Source: Candidatus Accumulibacter contiguus (lineage in GTDB: Bacteria > Pseudomonadota > Gammaproteobacteria > Burkholderiales > Rhodocyclaceae). Taken from it: a stretch of 64,000 bases of DNA. Positions within the stretch are counted from its first letter, which is position 1; the number at the start of each line of letters is the position of its first letter. Shown in pieces: positions 10,815 through 21,202 of this stretch. A program made the translations under genes and the position numbers. The stretch lies in NCBI RefSeq assembly GCF_012940005.1, contig NZ_SPMX01000060.1:1-64000 (forward strand), in the 5' to 3' direction. The notes beneath the pieces are model-generated. The model worked only from the letters and a program-made list of their open reading frames with translations. It ran no database searches and was not told the origin of the DNA.

Positions 10815-12917
10815 TCACTCCCACAGCAGTCCACTCGCCCGCAACACCTGCCTGTGCACCGCTTCCTCGAGCAGCCTGGGTGGACCGGGCATGACCAGCG
10901 TCAGGAAAGCGCGAGCGCGGGTGATGCCGGTATAGAGCAGTTCGCGAGTGAGAATCGGGCTCATCGTTTCCGGCAGGACCAGCGCGGCATGGCTGAACTC
11001 CGATCCCTGCGACTTGTGCACAGTCAGCGCATACGCCGTTTCCACCGCTTGCAGGCGGCTCGGCAGGATCCATTTGATCCCCTGGCCGGCGTCACCGGCG
11101 GGGAAGGCGACGCGCAGCTTCGTTTCCTGGTCGGTCGCATGCGGTAGCGCCAGGGTGATGCCGATGTCGCCGTTCATCAGCCCGAGCGCGTAGTCGTTGC
11201 GGGTGACGAGAACCGGGCGGCCCGGATACCAGCCGGCGCTGGCCGGAATCAGAGCGGCTGCGCACAACACGCGGGCAATGCGCTGGTTGAGCCCGGCCAC
11301 ACCCCAGGGCCCACGCCGCAGCGCGCACAGCACCTGGAACTCGCCATGCGCGCGCAGCACCCGGCGCGCCCAGTCGTCCAGGGCGTCCTGATCCGCGGCG
11401 GCGGCGGGCCGGGTCTCGGCGAGGGTCGCGAGGTAATGGCGATAGCCATATCGCAACGCCGTCTGGGCAAGCCCGGCGGGTGGCGCCGGATCGGCGACCT
11501 GCCCTGCCGCAGCACCATCGATGACCAGCGCCGCGAAGCGCGCTTCGTCACCGGCGGCCAGCGGCAGCAGGGCGAGGTCGGCATGGGCGTGCCGCCAGAC
11601 CTCGCTGACCCGCGCCGAGTCGCCAGCGTTCACCGCTTCCGCCAGTTGGCCGATGCCGCTCGCCGCAGAGAAGCGGTAACTGTGACGGAGCATGATCACC
11701 GCCTGCGCGAGCGCGCTGCCCGCCTCGTCGACGAGGCGGGAGTCGATGCGTTCACCGCTGGCCGCAGCCAGCCAGTCACGCGTCGCCGGGGTGTAGTGGC
11801 CGGCGCGCGCGTGCCGGCACAGTTCGCCGAGCACGGCGCCGGCCTCCACCGAAGCGAGCTGATCCTTGTCGCCGAGCAGGATCAGCCGCGCCGCAGGCGG
11901 CAGGGCGGCCAGCACCGCGGCCATCATTTCCAGATCGACCATCGACGCTTCGTCGATCACCAGCACGTCGAGCGCCAGCGGATTGCCGGCGTGGTGACGA
12001 AAATGCCGGGTATCCGGCCGGCTGCCGAGCAGGCGATGCAGGGTGCTCACCTTGACCGGAATCGCGGCGCGCACCGCTTCCGCCTGTTCGAGGCCAGCCA
12101 GCGGCAGGCGCGCCACCGCGCCGGCGATCGATTCGTTGAGGCGCGCCGCCGCCTTGCCGGTCGGCGCCGCCAGCCGGATGCGCAGCGGGCGAGCCGCCCC
12201 GCCGGCGGACGGCGCGGCGAGCGCCAGCGCCTGCAGCAGCGCCAGCAGGCGAACCACGGTCGTCGTCTTGCCGGTTCCCGGACCGCCGGTGAGGATACTG
12301 AAACCGCTGCGCGCCGCCAGTGCGCAGGCCATTTTCTGCCAGTCGGCCCCGGCCTCGCCGGCCGCTGCGGGAGGAAACAGCCCGTCGAGGATAGGGCGCA
12401 GCGCGTCCAGTGGCAGCGCGGCCTGCAGCGTCGCCGACAGCGCCAGCCGGCGCTCGAGGGCGCTGCGCACGTCCTCTTCGTATTGCCAGTAACGGCGCAG
12501 ATACAGGCGTGGACCGACGCGTACCAGCGGCGTGTCGCCGGCACCGCAACCGACCAGCAGCGGATGCTCGAGCGCCACCTGCCACTGCGCCAGGCTCAGT
12601 CCAGCCAGCACCTCCGCCGGCAGCGGTGGCGGATCCGTCGCTGCCAGCGTATCCCTCCCCTCCTCGCCCTCGGGCGGCAACGACAGGGCAAATGCCGGTG
12701 CCTGTAGCGTCGCCGCCAGATCGAGGCAGGCGTGACCGCGGCCGAGCTGGTGGCTGGCGAGCGCGGCGGCGAGAATCAGCAACGGCGGCGCGTCGGGGAC
12801 TTCGCGCCAGAGAAAATCGGCGAACGCCGCATCGAGCGCGCGCAGCCACTGGCGTTCGGCCCAGCACGCCAGCACCGCCTGCAGCGCGGCCCGGCTGTCG
12901 AAGGGGCGATGGCTCAT
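10815..12917 (-). CDS. recD: exodeoxyribonuclease V alpha subunit (RecD helicase)
   Basis: The 5'-3' SF1B helicase of the RecBCD complex, which processes double-strand DNA ends for recombination. The 700-residue protein has a Walker A motif GGPGTGKTTT at 211-220, Walker B in LVIDEASMVDLE, and the C-terminal SF1 motif TVHKSQGSEFSHAALVLP. Its start ATG overlaps the recB stop by 4 nt (TCAT at 12914-12917 on the plus strand), as expected for an operon making a fixed-stoichiometry complex. It is somewhat longer than E. coli RecD (608 residues), with Ala/Pro-rich loops. Confidence 0.95.
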   Translation of the reverse strand: MSHRPFDSRAALQAVLACWAERQWLRALDAAFADFLWREVPDAPPLLILAAALASHQLGRGHACLDLAATLQAPAFALSLPPEGEEGRDTLAATDPPPLPAEVLAGLSLAQWQVALEHPLLVGCGAGDTPLVRVGPRLYLRRYWQYEEDVRSALERRLALSATLQAALPLDALRPILDGLFPPAAAGEAGADWQKMACALAARSGFSILTGGPGTGKTTTVVRLLALLQALALAAPSAGGAARPLRIRLAAPTGKAAARLNESIAGAVARLPLAGLEQAEAVRAAIPVKVSTLHRLLGSRPDTRHFRHHAGNPLALDVLVIDEASMVDLEMMAAVLAALPPAARLILLGDKDQLASVEAGAVLGELCRHARAGHYTPATRDWLAAASGERIDSRLVDEAGSALAQAVIMLRHSYRFSAASGIGQLAEAVNAGDSARVSEVWRHAHADLALLPLAAGDEARFAALVIDGAAAGQVADPAPPAGLAQTALRYGYRHYLATLAETRPAAAADQDALDDWARRVLRAHGEFQVLCALRRGPWGVAGLNQRIARVLCAAALIPASAGWYPGRPVLVTRNDYALGLMNGDIGITLALPHATDQETKLRVAFPAGDAGQGIKWILPSRLQAVETAYALTVHKSQGSEFSHAALVLPETMSPILTRELLYTGITRARAFLTLVMPGPPRLLEEAVHRQVLRASGLLWE

Positions 12918-15900
12918 GGCGTTTCCTGCGTGCGGGAGCAGGCGAACAGTGCGTCGAGCGCTTCGATCAGGGCGCGCGGCGGACGTTCAACATGCAGGCC
13001 CTGGCTCGGCGCGTGCACGCCGCGCAGAAAGACATACACCGCGCCGCCGACATGGCGCTCGTAGTCGTAATCGGGCAGGCGCGCCTGCAGCAGGCGATGC
13101 AGCGCGAGCAGATAGAGGACGTACTGCAGCTCGTAACGGGCGTGCAGAATCGCGGCAGCCATCGCCGCCGGGGTATAGGCGGCATCGTCGGGACCGAGCC
13201 AGTTCGACTTGTAGTCGGCGACGTAGTAGCGGCCTTCGTGCTCGAAAACGAGGTCCATGAAGCCCTTGAGCATGCCGTTCAGTTCGCCCGGCTGCAGCGC
13301 GGGACGCGTGGCGCCGGCGAGCGTGTGCCGGCAGACGAGCGCGTCGATGCTGGTCGTCTTGACCGTATGCGCGGCGAGCCAGAACTCCATTTCGGCCATC
13401 GACGATGGCAGACTGGCCAGCATCGGCGAGGTCGCCGGCACGCCGGGCAGCGCCGGCAGCCGCAGCGGCGTGCTCAGGAAATGCAGCAGCCAGGTCTGCA
13501 AGGGCTCGATCCAGTGCTGCCAGCCGCGCGCCTGGCAGCGGCGCGCGATCAGGTCGCGCAACAGCGCCGGTTCGCCGGCAACCCGGCCGAAACCCTGCTT
13601 GGCCGACCATTCGAGCAGGTCATGGAGAAAGGTTCCGGCCTCGGCGCCACGCGGAAAATCGTGCAGCGAACCGGGAGCGGGGGCCGCCGGTCGCGTCTGG
13701 CTCGTGCCGGGCGGCGGCGAACCGTCCGCGACGGCAGCGGCGTTCTGCGCTACCCTGGTTTCCAGGAATACGTCTTCCACCGGCGTGTCGGCTGCGCTCG
13801 CGGATGCCGCAGCCGCGTCCTCGCCGACGGTCTTCAGCGCCGAGTAGCTGGCGACCCACCAGTGCTCGCGCAGTGCGCGCGCCGAGCTGCGTGCCGAACC
13901 GGCAGCCCGCGCCGAGGCTTGCGGCAGGAAGCGCTCGGTGCTGGCTGCCGGCGCCGGTGCCAGGGCGATGTATGGGCAGTGGTCGCGCCAGGTTCCGAGC
14001 GCCTGCGGCAACGCAGCCGCTGCCATCGGTTCGCCACCGCCCAGCAGGTAGCCGAAAGCGCTGCGCTCCAGATCCTTGAGCGGCGCGACGCCGATCCAGG
14101 TGGCGTAACGCGCACGGGTCAGCGCGACATAGAGCTTGCGCAGGTCTTCGCCGAGGCGTTCGCGGTCTGCCCGATCGACGATGCCCGCGTCGGCAGCGAG
14201 CGCGAGCTGCAGGCATCCGTCATCGTCATGCCATTTCAACGGCAGCTCCCTGGCGTCGCTTGCCCGGAAGGTGCAGGCAAAGGGCAGGAAGACCAGCGGG
14301 TATTCCAGCCCCTTGGACTTGTGCACGGTGACCACCTGCACCAGATCGGCGTCGCTCTCCAGGCGCAGTTGGCGCGCGTCGCCGCCAGTGCTGGCGGCAT
14401 CGCGCCGCTGTTCGGCGAGATGGCGAATCAGCGCGTGCTCGCCGTCGAGCAGCGCGCTCGCCTGCTGCAGCAATTCGGCAAGGTGCAGCACGTTGGTCAG
14501 TGTGCGTTCGCCGTCGACCGCCCCGCCCGCATCATCGCCGCGCCCGAGCAGCCTTGCCGGCACGTGAAAATCGTTGAGCAGCCGGCGCAGCATCGGCAGC
14601 ACACCCTGGCGGCGCCAGCAGTCCCGGTAGCCGCGAAACTGCAGGACGCGCGCTTCCCAGGCGATCTCGTCGTGGTTGAGCATGTCGAGTTCCCGCCAGC
14701 TCAGGCCCAGAATGGCGGTGGCCAGCGCGCTGCGCAGCAGGCGCCCGTCGTCGGGTTCGGCGCAGGCGGCGAGCCAGTGCTGCAGTTCGCCGGCTTCGGC
14801 GCTCTCGAAAACCGAATCCTTGTCCGAGAGATAGACGCTGCGCACACCGCGCTGCGCCAGCGCCCTGCGGATCGTATCGGCTTCACTGCGGCTGTTGACC
14901 AGTACCGCGATGTCGGCCGGGCGCACGCTCTGCATGCCGGTCTCGCCAGCAAAGCCGGCCTGCCTCGCCTGACCGAGATTGAGCAGGCGCACCATCTCGC
15001 CGGCACAGCTGGCCGCCATCTGTTCGCGATAGACGGTCTTGCCCAGGGGTTTGCCATCCGGATTCGGCGGCAGGTACCAGACGGTGAGTGCGGGCACCGG
15101 CATGCCGTCGGCCTGCAGCGCATCGGCGCGGCCTTGTGCCTCGGCGGTGATGAAGGGCACCGGATTGTCCGTCCCGCGGCGGAACAGGAAAGCTCCGGAT
15201 CCGCTGGCACGATCCTCCGCCACCGTGAAGCAGTGATTGGCCGCCAGGACCATGGCCCTGGTCGAGCGGTAGTTCTTCTTCAGCGTGTAGAGCCGCTCGA
15301 CGCAGGCGCGGCGGGCCGCCAGATACGTGTGAATGTCGGCACCGCGGAAGGCGTAGATCGCCTGTTTCGGATCGCCGATGAGGATCAGCGCGGTGTCGGG
15401 AGCGCTCTGCGCAACGCGATACACCGCATCGAAAATCCGGTACTGGACCGGGTCGGTGTCCTGGAATTCGTCGATCAAGGCCACTGGAAACTGCTGCCGG
15501 ATGCTGTCGGCGAGGCGTTGGCCACTGGCCGCGTGCAGAGCGGCGTCGAGCCGGGTGAGGAGATCGTTGAAACCCATCTGCGCACGGCGCACCTGCTCGG
15601 CGGCAAAGCGCTGTGCCACCCAGCGTGCCGCGTGGCAGAGCAGGTCGATGCGTGCGTCGGGCAAGGCCTGCAGCGCAGCAGCGAGATCGGCGATCGCGGT
15701 CAGTGCGGGGTGGTCCGGAGGGGAAGCGGTTTTCCAGGCTTCGGCCAGTCCGGCAGGTGTCAGGCGCGTCCAGCCTGTCTGGAGATCGGGCCAAAGCCTG
15801 CCCGGGTCGTCCCGCCAGGTGCGCAGCGTCTCCAGCCACGGCTTGTAGAAGCGGGCCTGCAGTTTGCGTCCATCCACTTTCTTTCCTGCGACCGCGTTGT

Positions 15901-16705
15901 CGAGCAGCGTCTGCAACTCATCCACCCATTCCGTCCACGGCGCCTTGAGTTCAGCCAGGCGGCGCCGCCTCCCGCTCAGGCTGCTCCGCAGCGCCTCCGC
16001 CGGGGACAGCGGCGACTCGGCAAGCCGATCCGCATGTGCGACGAGATTCTTGATGCCATCCTGCAAGGCGTCCGGACCCGACCACCATTGCCGCAGCTCG
16101 GCAACCGCCTCGCGGTCGAGCGCCGCCAGGAAGCTGCGCCAGTAGTCGCGAACGACTTCGGCGAGCAGCTCGTGCGGGTCGGTTTCCAGCGTCTGGGTGA
16201 ACAGACTGTCGCTGTCGAAAGCGTGTTCGCGCAGCATGCGCTGGCACCAGGCGTGGATGGTCGAGACGGCCGCCTCGTCCATCGCTTCGGCGGCGAGTTG
16301 CAGTTTGCGGGCGCAGGCCGGCCATTGTTCCGGCGGGTACTCCTGGCACAGCGCAAGCAGCAGCTCGTCGGCAGCGGTGCTGTCGTCCTCGCTGGTGTCA
16401 TCGCCGGCATCGATCCGGAAACAGGCGGCCGCTTGCGCCAGACGGACGCGAATGCGGTCGCGCAGCTCCTGCGTCGCCGCCTCGGTGAAGGTGACGACGA
16501 GGATTTCGCGTGGCGTGAGCGGGCGCGCATAAGCGTTTTCCGCGCCATGACCCAGCACCAGGCGGACATACAGCGCGGCAATCGTGAAGGTCTTGCCGGT
16601 GCCGGCGCTGGCCTCGATCAGCCGGCTGCCATGCAGCGGCAAACGCAGCGGATCGAGCATTTCGACGGTCGTGCCGGGCGCGGCCGGCAGTGCGGCGGAG
16701 TTCAT
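12914..16705 (-). CDS. recB: exodeoxyribonuclease V beta subunit (RecB helicase-nuclease)
   Basis: RecB supplies 3'-5' helicase and the only nuclease site of RecBCD. In 1263 residues the N-terminus holds Walker A (EASAGTGKTFTIAAL, about 31-45), the middle has VALIDEFQDTDPVQYRIFD and VVTVHKSKGLEYPLVFLP, and the C-terminal nuclease domain has GFMDLVFEHEGRYYVADYKS with the catalytic Asp-Tyr-Lys. It overlaps recC upstream and recD downstream by 4 nt each. All expected helicase motifs are present, so it should be active; Chi recognition, which depends on RecC, cannot be judged here. Confidence 0.96.
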   Translation of the reverse strand: MNSAALPAAPGTTVEMLDPLRLPLHGSRLIEASAGTGKTFTIAALYVRLVLGHGAENAYARPLTPREILVVTFTEAATQELRDRIRVRLAQAAACFRIDAGDDTSEDDSTAADELLLALCQEYPPEQWPACARKLQLAAEAMDEAAVSTIHAWCQRMLREHAFDSDSLFTQTLETDPHELLAEVVRDYWRSFLAALDREAVAELRQWWSGPDALQDGIKNLVAHADRLAESPLSPAEALRSSLSGRRRRLAELKAPWTEWVDELQTLLDNAVAGKKVDGRKLQARFYKPWLETLRTWRDDPGRLWPDLQTGWTRLTPAGLAEAWKTASPPDHPALTAIADLAAALQALPDARIDLLCHAARWVAQRFAAEQVRRAQMGFNDLLTRLDAALHAASGQRLADSIRQQFPVALIDEFQDTDPVQYRIFDAVYRVAQSAPDTALILIGDPKQAIYAFRGADIHTYLAARRACVERLYTLKKNYRSTRAMVLAANHCFTVAEDRASGSGAFLFRRGTDNPVPFITAEAQGRADALQADGMPVPALTVWYLPPNPDGKPLGKTVYREQMAASCAGEMVRLLNLGQARQAGFAGETGMQSVRPADIAVLVNSRSEADTIRRALAQRGVRSVYLSDKDSVFESAEAGELQHWLAACAEPDDGRLLRSALATAILGLSWRELDMLNHDEIAWEARVLQFRGYRDCWRRQGVLPMLRRLLNDFHVPARLLGRGDDAGGAVDGERTLTNVLHLAELLQQASALLDGEHALIRHLAEQRRDAASTGGDARQLRLESDADLVQVVTVHKSKGLEYPLVFLPFACTFRASDARELPLKWHDDDGCLQLALAADAGIVDRADRERLGEDLRKLYVALTRARYATWIGVAPLKDLERSAFGYLLGGGEPMAAAALPQALGTWRDHCPYIALAPAPAASTERFLPQASARAAGSARSSARALREHWWVASYSALKTVGEDAAAASASAADTPVEDVFLETRVAQNAAAVADGSPPPGTSQTRPAAPAPGSLHDFPRGAEAGTFLHDLLEWSAKQGFGRVAGEPALLRDLIARRCQARGWQHWIEPLQTWLLHFLSTPLRLPALPGVPATSPMLASLPSSMAEMEFWLAAHTVKTTSIDALVCRHTLAGATRPALQPGELNGMLKGFMDLVFEHEGRYYVADYKSNWLGPDDAAYTPAAMAAAILHARYELQYVLYLLALHRLLQARLPDYDYERHVGGAVYVFLRGVHAPSQGLHVERPPRALIEALDALFACSRTQETP

Positions 16706-19700
16706 GCAGACACTCCCGCGCTCTTCTCCGCCCGGCCGGCTTTCTCCTTGCTGGCCGGGATCGCCTCAAACAGCGGGCGCAGGAGGGTCTCGGCGAGCAG
16801 GTGAAAATCCCCGTTGGCCAGCAGCGCGTCGAAATCCGGATAGGCGCGCTTGAGATAGGCGTCGGTGTCCACTTCGCCCAGAAACTGGTAAGCGCTTTGG
16901 TATTCCTTGCGCGCCGCGTCGTCGCCACCCTTGAGGTAGGCGAACGCCGTCCTGGCCGCCAGCGGCAGCGGCCTTTGCATTCCCTGCTGCCAGGCGAGCA
17001 GAAGTTTTCCCAGATGGCAGCGAGCCTGTTCGATCGTCAGTGGTGGCAGGGTGACATCGCCGGCCTTGCTGACGATCTCGGTGCTCAGCGGCCCGCCGGC
17101 CAAGTGCAGGGCCAGATGCCCGACCCAGTGGCGAATGACCTTCTCGCCCCGATATTGATTGTTCTTGACCAGATCACTCGTTTCAAGAACGACCCGGCCG
17201 CGCCGGCCAGCGCCGTCGCTGCGGATGCCACCGAGCCAGCCGGCGATCGCCAGTTCCTGCTCTTCAGCGCTGATCTGGAAGCGGATCTCTTCCTCGCCAT
17301 CGACGAGCGACGGCCAGCGCGCGAGCGCACGCTGATAGCGCTCCAGGAAATCGTCCAGCGGCGCCAGCAGCTCGTCGGCCAGGGCATCGCCAAAGGCACC
17401 ACCGGGCAGATCGCCGCGCCGCCGGATGCTGGCGAGCCGGTCATTGCGTGCGGCGGCAATGTCCTGCGCCTGCTCGAGCGCAGTGACCTGCGCCCGGATC
17501 AACTCGTCCTGCACCTGCCAGCGGCCCAGGCCATCGACATCGAAGGGTTCCTGATCGTCGCTCACCGGATCGTCGATCTCGAACCATACGCCGAGGCGCT
17601 GCCGAAAGAAGGCCTTGACCGGCTGCCTGAGGAAGTCGCCGAGATCGCGCAGCGACAGCGGCTCTTCGCGCAGCAGCAGTGGCAAGACGTTGTCCGCCTC
17701 CGGCGTACCCGCATCCGCAACGGCCTCGATTTTAGGCTGCCACTCCTGTGCATAGGTGAAAAGTCTGGCTTCCTCCGGGAGCGCCGGGAAATAGTCGGGG
17801 CTGAAGGGCTGCAGCCGGTGCTCGACGGTCAGCGCCGCAAGCAGGGCTTCGCCCGCTTTGCCGGCTGGCCCGGAGTGACCGGCCAGGGTCCAGCCCGCTG
17901 CCAGATGATCGCGCAACTGCCCGACCAGCACCGACGGCGGCCGCACGCTGTTGTCGTGGATGCTGCGGCCTACCCAGGAGATGTGCAGGCATGCGCGCGC
18001 CGAGAGCAGCGCTTCGAGGAACAGATAGCGATCGTCCTCGCGGCGCGAGCGGTCACCCGGCCGGTAGTCCAGTGCCATGAGGTCGAAGTCCATCGGCGTG
18101 CGCGTGCGCGGGTAGTCGCCGTCATTCATGCCGAGCAGGCAGATCTGCCGGAACGGGATGGCGCGCATCGGCATCAGGGTGGCGAAGGTGATGACGCCGC
18201 CGAAGAAGCGCTGCGACAGTCCTCCCTCGTCGAAGCCGGCGAGCCAGGACTCGCCGACCACCGACAGCGGCAGTTCCTCGGCCAGCGCCGCCTCGTCACA
18301 GGCGTCCTGCCAGCGCTGCAGGCCGCTGTCGAGCTGCAGCAGGGTGAAGGCGTCGCCGCTGTCCTCGGCGGTGAAGAAGTCGGCGAGCAAGACGCGCAGA
18401 CGCGTGCACCAGACGTCGGCGGTCGCCGGCTGGCGCAACATCCGCCAAGTCGCTTCGAGGCGGTCGAGCAACTGCACCAGCGGTCCGAGCAGTGCGGCAT
18501 CGATGCCGCCGATTTCGTCGTAAGGCTCGATCCCCTGCCAGGCCGCGGCGTTGGCGCCAACGGCGTAGCCGAGCAGCATCCGCCGCAGGCCGAACAGCCA
18601 GGTATTCGGCGCTGCCGCCTCGGCGTGCTGCGGCAAATCGAGACTGGCACGCTGCTCGGCGTGCAACCCCCAGCGAATGTTGGCACCCCGGATCCAGCGC
18701 TGCAATTGCGGCAGGTCGTCTTCGGCGATGCCGAAGCGCTGCCGCAGCGCTGGCACTTCGAGCAGGTCGAGCAGATCGCTGACCGCCAGGCGTGACTGCG
18801 GCAGATCGAGCAGCTTTTCGAGCGCCTGCAGCAACGGATCGACCTGGCGCCGGCCCTGGTCGGCGACGCTGAACGGCAGGTAGCGCGCGTCGCTTGCTTC
18901 GGGCAGGCCGAAAACCGCCTGAACATGTGGCGCGTAGCGGTCGATGTCGGGCACCATGACGAGGATGTCGCGCGGGCGCAGCGTTGCGTCGGCGTTGCAG
19001 GCGGCGAGCAGTTGATCATGCAGGATCTCGACTTCGCGCTGCGGACTGTGGGCGACATGGAAACGGATCGAAGCATCGCGTGCCGGATCGACCTCTGGCC
19101 AGTGCGCGCGCGTCTCGGCCAGCGGGCGCAATTCGAGGATGTCATCCTGCAGTTGTTGCAGCAGGGTGGCACCGCCGAAGTCCTTGAACAGCTCGATGCG
19201 CTGCCCGATGGCGGCGAAATGCGGCAGGTAGCCGGCGCGCGTCGCATCGTCGTCGTGTGCTTCGAGCAGACCGATGAAATCGCGTCCCTGCTTGCCCCAG
19301 GCGGCGAGCAGTGGCTGCGCGTGCAGATGCAGCCGTTCGTCGTCGATGAACTCCGGCATGCCCTGCCGCCGCGACTGGCGAGGACGCCCGCTGCTGCGCA
19401 GCAGGTCGCGGTCGGCGACAATGTCGGCCCAATAGTGCTGACACGGGTTGTGCACGCAGATCAGCACCTGCGTCCAGCGCCCCAGCACCGCGAGCACTTC
19501 CAGAGATTGCTGCGGCAGGCTCGAAACGCCGAACACCATCACCCGGCGCGGCAAGTCGGCGGGACGTTCCTCCTCCGGCCAGTGCGCGGCGCAACGCAGG
19601 AAGGCTGCGTGCACTCCCGCCCGCCCGGCATTCGCTGCCGCCGCGTGCGCACCCGCGCCGCCGGACCTGCTGGTCCGTGCCTGCACGTCGGCCAGCAAGG

Positions 19701-20289
19701 CGCGCCAGAGCGCTGCCTGCCAGCGATGTCCGTCCGCCAGTGGCTCTTCGCGTCCGCGGGCGTCGATCAGGACATCCTGGCCCGCCTCCCAGGCTGCCAG
19801 CCAGTCGGCGCGATACACCTGATACTGATCGAAGAGGTCGGCGAGGCGCTCGGCAAGCTGGAAGCGCTTGCGCCGATCGCTGTCCCTGTCGAGGAAACCG
19901 AGCAGCGGCGCGTACTCCGCATCGTTCATCACTTCCGGCAGCAAGCGCATCAAACGCCAGAGCAGCCGCGATTCGTCGAACGGCGAACTCTCCGGCACCG
20001 CCGGTCGTCCGAGCAGTGCGCGATACACCCGCCACAGAAAGCGCGACGGCAACGAAATTTCGAGTGCCGCAGCGATCCCGCAGCCCCCTGCTGCCTCACC
20101 CTGCCCCGCATCGGCAGCGAGCGCCAGCTTGAGCCACTGCGCAATGCCATTGCTCTGCACCAGGATGATCTCGTTCTCGAGCGGCGCCAGCGGATAGCGT
20201 TTCATCCATTCGACGACCAGCTCGCGCAGCATCTCCGGTTGATTGCCATGCACGAGCATCAGGCCAGGCGTCAGGGGTGGGAGGGTCAA
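16702..20289 (-). CDS. recC: exodeoxyribonuclease V gamma subunit (RecC)
   Basis: RecC is the non-catalytic scaffold of RecBCD; it splits the duplex and scans for Chi. The 1195-residue protein begins MTLPPLTPGLMLVHGNQPEM and has the family segments ENEIILVQSNGIAQWLKLAL and RQICLLGMNDGDYPRTRTPM. Length is near that of E. coli RecC (1122). It is the first gene of the recC-recB-recD operon. The 234 nt upstream, shared with the divergent metalloprotease gene, must hold its promoter. An inactivated helicase fold without ATPase motifs is normal for RecC. Confidence 0.95.
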   Translation of the reverse strand: MTLPPLTPGLMLVHGNQPEMLRELVVEWMKRYPLAPLENEIILVQSNGIAQWLKLALAADAGQGEAAGGCGIAAALEISLPSRFLWRVYRALLGRPAVPESSPFDESRLLWRLMRLLPEVMNDAEYAPLLGFLDRDSDRRKRFQLAERLADLFDQYQVYRADWLAAWEAGQDVLIDARGREEPLADGHRWQAALWRALLADVQARTSRSGGAGAHAAAANAGRAGVHAAFLRCAAHWPEEERPADLPRRVMVFGVSSLPQQSLEVLAVLGRWTQVLICVHNPCQHYWADIVADRDLLRSSGRPRQSRRQGMPEFIDDERLHLHAQPLLAAWGKQGRDFIGLLEAHDDDATRAGYLPHFAAIGQRIELFKDFGGATLLQQLQDDILELRPLAETRAHWPEVDPARDASIRFHVAHSPQREVEILHDQLLAACNADATLRPRDILVMVPDIDRYAPHVQAVFGLPEASDARYLPFSVADQGRRQVDPLLQALEKLLDLPQSRLAVSDLLDLLEVPALRQRFGIAEDDLPQLQRWIRGANIRWGLHAEQRASLDLPQHAEAAAPNTWLFGLRRMLLGYAVGANAAAWQGIEPYDEIGGIDAALLGPLVQLLDRLEATWRMLRQPATADVWCTRLRVLLADFFTAEDSGDAFTLLQLDSGLQRWQDACDEAALAEELPLSVVGESWLAGFDEGGLSQRFFGGVITFATLMPMRAIPFRQICLLGMNDGDYPRTRTPMDFDLMALDYRPGDRSRREDDRYLFLEALLSARACLHISWVGRSIHDNSVRPPSVLVGQLRDHLAAGWTLAGHSGPAGKAGEALLAALTVEHRLQPFSPDYFPALPEEARLFTYAQEWQPKIEAVADAGTPEADNVLPLLLREEPLSLRDLGDFLRQPVKAFFRQRLGVWFEIDDPVSDDQEPFDVDGLGRWQVQDELIRAQVTALEQAQDIAAARNDRLASIRRRGDLPGGAFGDALADELLAPLDDFLERYQRALARWPSLVDGEEEIRFQISAEEQELAIAGWLGGIRSDGAGRRGRVVLETSDLVKNNQYRGEKVIRHWVGHLALHLAGGPLSTEIVSKAGDVTLPPLTIEQARCHLGKLLLAWQQGMQRPLPLAARTAFAYLKGGDDAARKEYQSAYQFLGEVDTDAYLKRAYPDFDALLANGDFHLLAETLLRPLFEAIPASKEKAGRAEKSAGVSA

Positions 20290-20523
20290 GTCGGGCTCCG
20301 GGGATCAGTGGGCTAGCGAGGCTTGAACGATACCTCAGAACTCGGGCGGAAAGATATTCCGCTGGCCCGAGCATACAGGCCGCCACCACCCTATTCTGGG
20401 CTGACGCATATATACTCCGAATGTCGACGGAACCCGAATCCTTGCCCGTGATCCGGATGAACTGCCGCGGCTGCGGCAAATGCCTTGTTTCGAACTTGTG
20501 GGGGTTTGACCAGAGATCGAGAA

Positions 20524-21156
20524 ATGATCGCCAGCCTGTCGCCGATCAGCGTATTCAGCACCGTACGCCTGGCCCGTCCTGAGGTGTCCCCATCGAGCCG
20601 CGACGCGGAAGCCGACGGGGCTACGTCGCGAGCCGAACAAGACGGCAAGAGCGAACGCAGCGAGCCAGCCGCTCAAATCAGGGGCCAAGGGCCCGGCCAA
20701 CTCTCCGAGGCCGATCAGCAACGGCTGCGAGCCTTGCAGCAGCGCGACCGCGAAGTGCGCGCCCACGAAATGGCACATGTCGCCGCCGGCGGCAGCCTGA
20801 TCCGGAGCGGCGCCAGTTTCACCTATGAAGCGGGTCCGGACGGGCAACGTTATGCGATCGGCGGAGAAGTCGGGATCGACACCTCACCCGGACGCACCCC
20901 CGCGGAAACCCTGGCCAAGGCCGATCAGATCAGGGCCGCCGCGCTTGCCCCCGCCGATCCCTCGGGGCAAGACCGGCAGGTTGCCGCCATGGCCACGCGC
21001 ATGGCGATGCAGGCCAGCATGGAGCTGGCAACCGAGGGCGGCGCCACGCAGGAGGGCAAATCTGCCGGCGTACCGGGCCGCCAGCCGATGCTTGCCTATA
21101 CCGGCGCCGCTACCGGTGAGCAATCGTCGGGGTCGGCCATCGACCTCTTCGCCTGA
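20524..21156 (+). CDS. SprA-related putative metalloprotease
   Basis: A 210-residue protein with a zinc-protease HExxH motif (RAHEMAHVAAGG, His at about 81 and 85) and the conserved SFTYEAGPDGQRYAIGGEVG segment of the SprA-related family. The N-terminal 60 residues are polar and low-complexity, and no clear signal peptide is visible. I chose ATG 20524 (MIASLSPISVF) because GAGATCGAGAA lies just upstream; an earlier in-frame ATG at 20485 has no comparable site. It is divergent from recC. The family is widespread but biochemically poorly known, so protease activity is inferred from the motif alone. Confidence 0.75.
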   Translation: MIASLSPISVFSTVRLARPEVSPSSRDAEADGATSRAEQDGKSERSEPAAQIRGQGPGQLSEADQQRLRALQQRDREVRAHEMAHVAAGGSLIRSGASFTYEAGPDGQRYAIGGEVGIDTSPGRTPAETLAKADQIRAAALAPADPSGQDRQVAAMATRMAMQASMELATEGGATQEGKSAGVPGRQPMLAYTGAATGEQSSGSAIDLFA

Positions 21157-21202
21157 TCCCTGCGGGCCTACGGGGCAGCTGCTGCATCGCCGGACCGCCT
21201 GC

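Noticed and set aside
12410-16804. 1464-codon open frame on the plus strand opposite recD/recB
   Set aside because: It is antisense to recD and recB, which have all their motifs; composition is Arg/Ala/Gln-rich shadow coding typical of GC-rich DNA.
16690-18795. 701-codon plus-strand frame inside recC
   Set aside because: Antisense to recC, no known motif and no plausible ribosome site.
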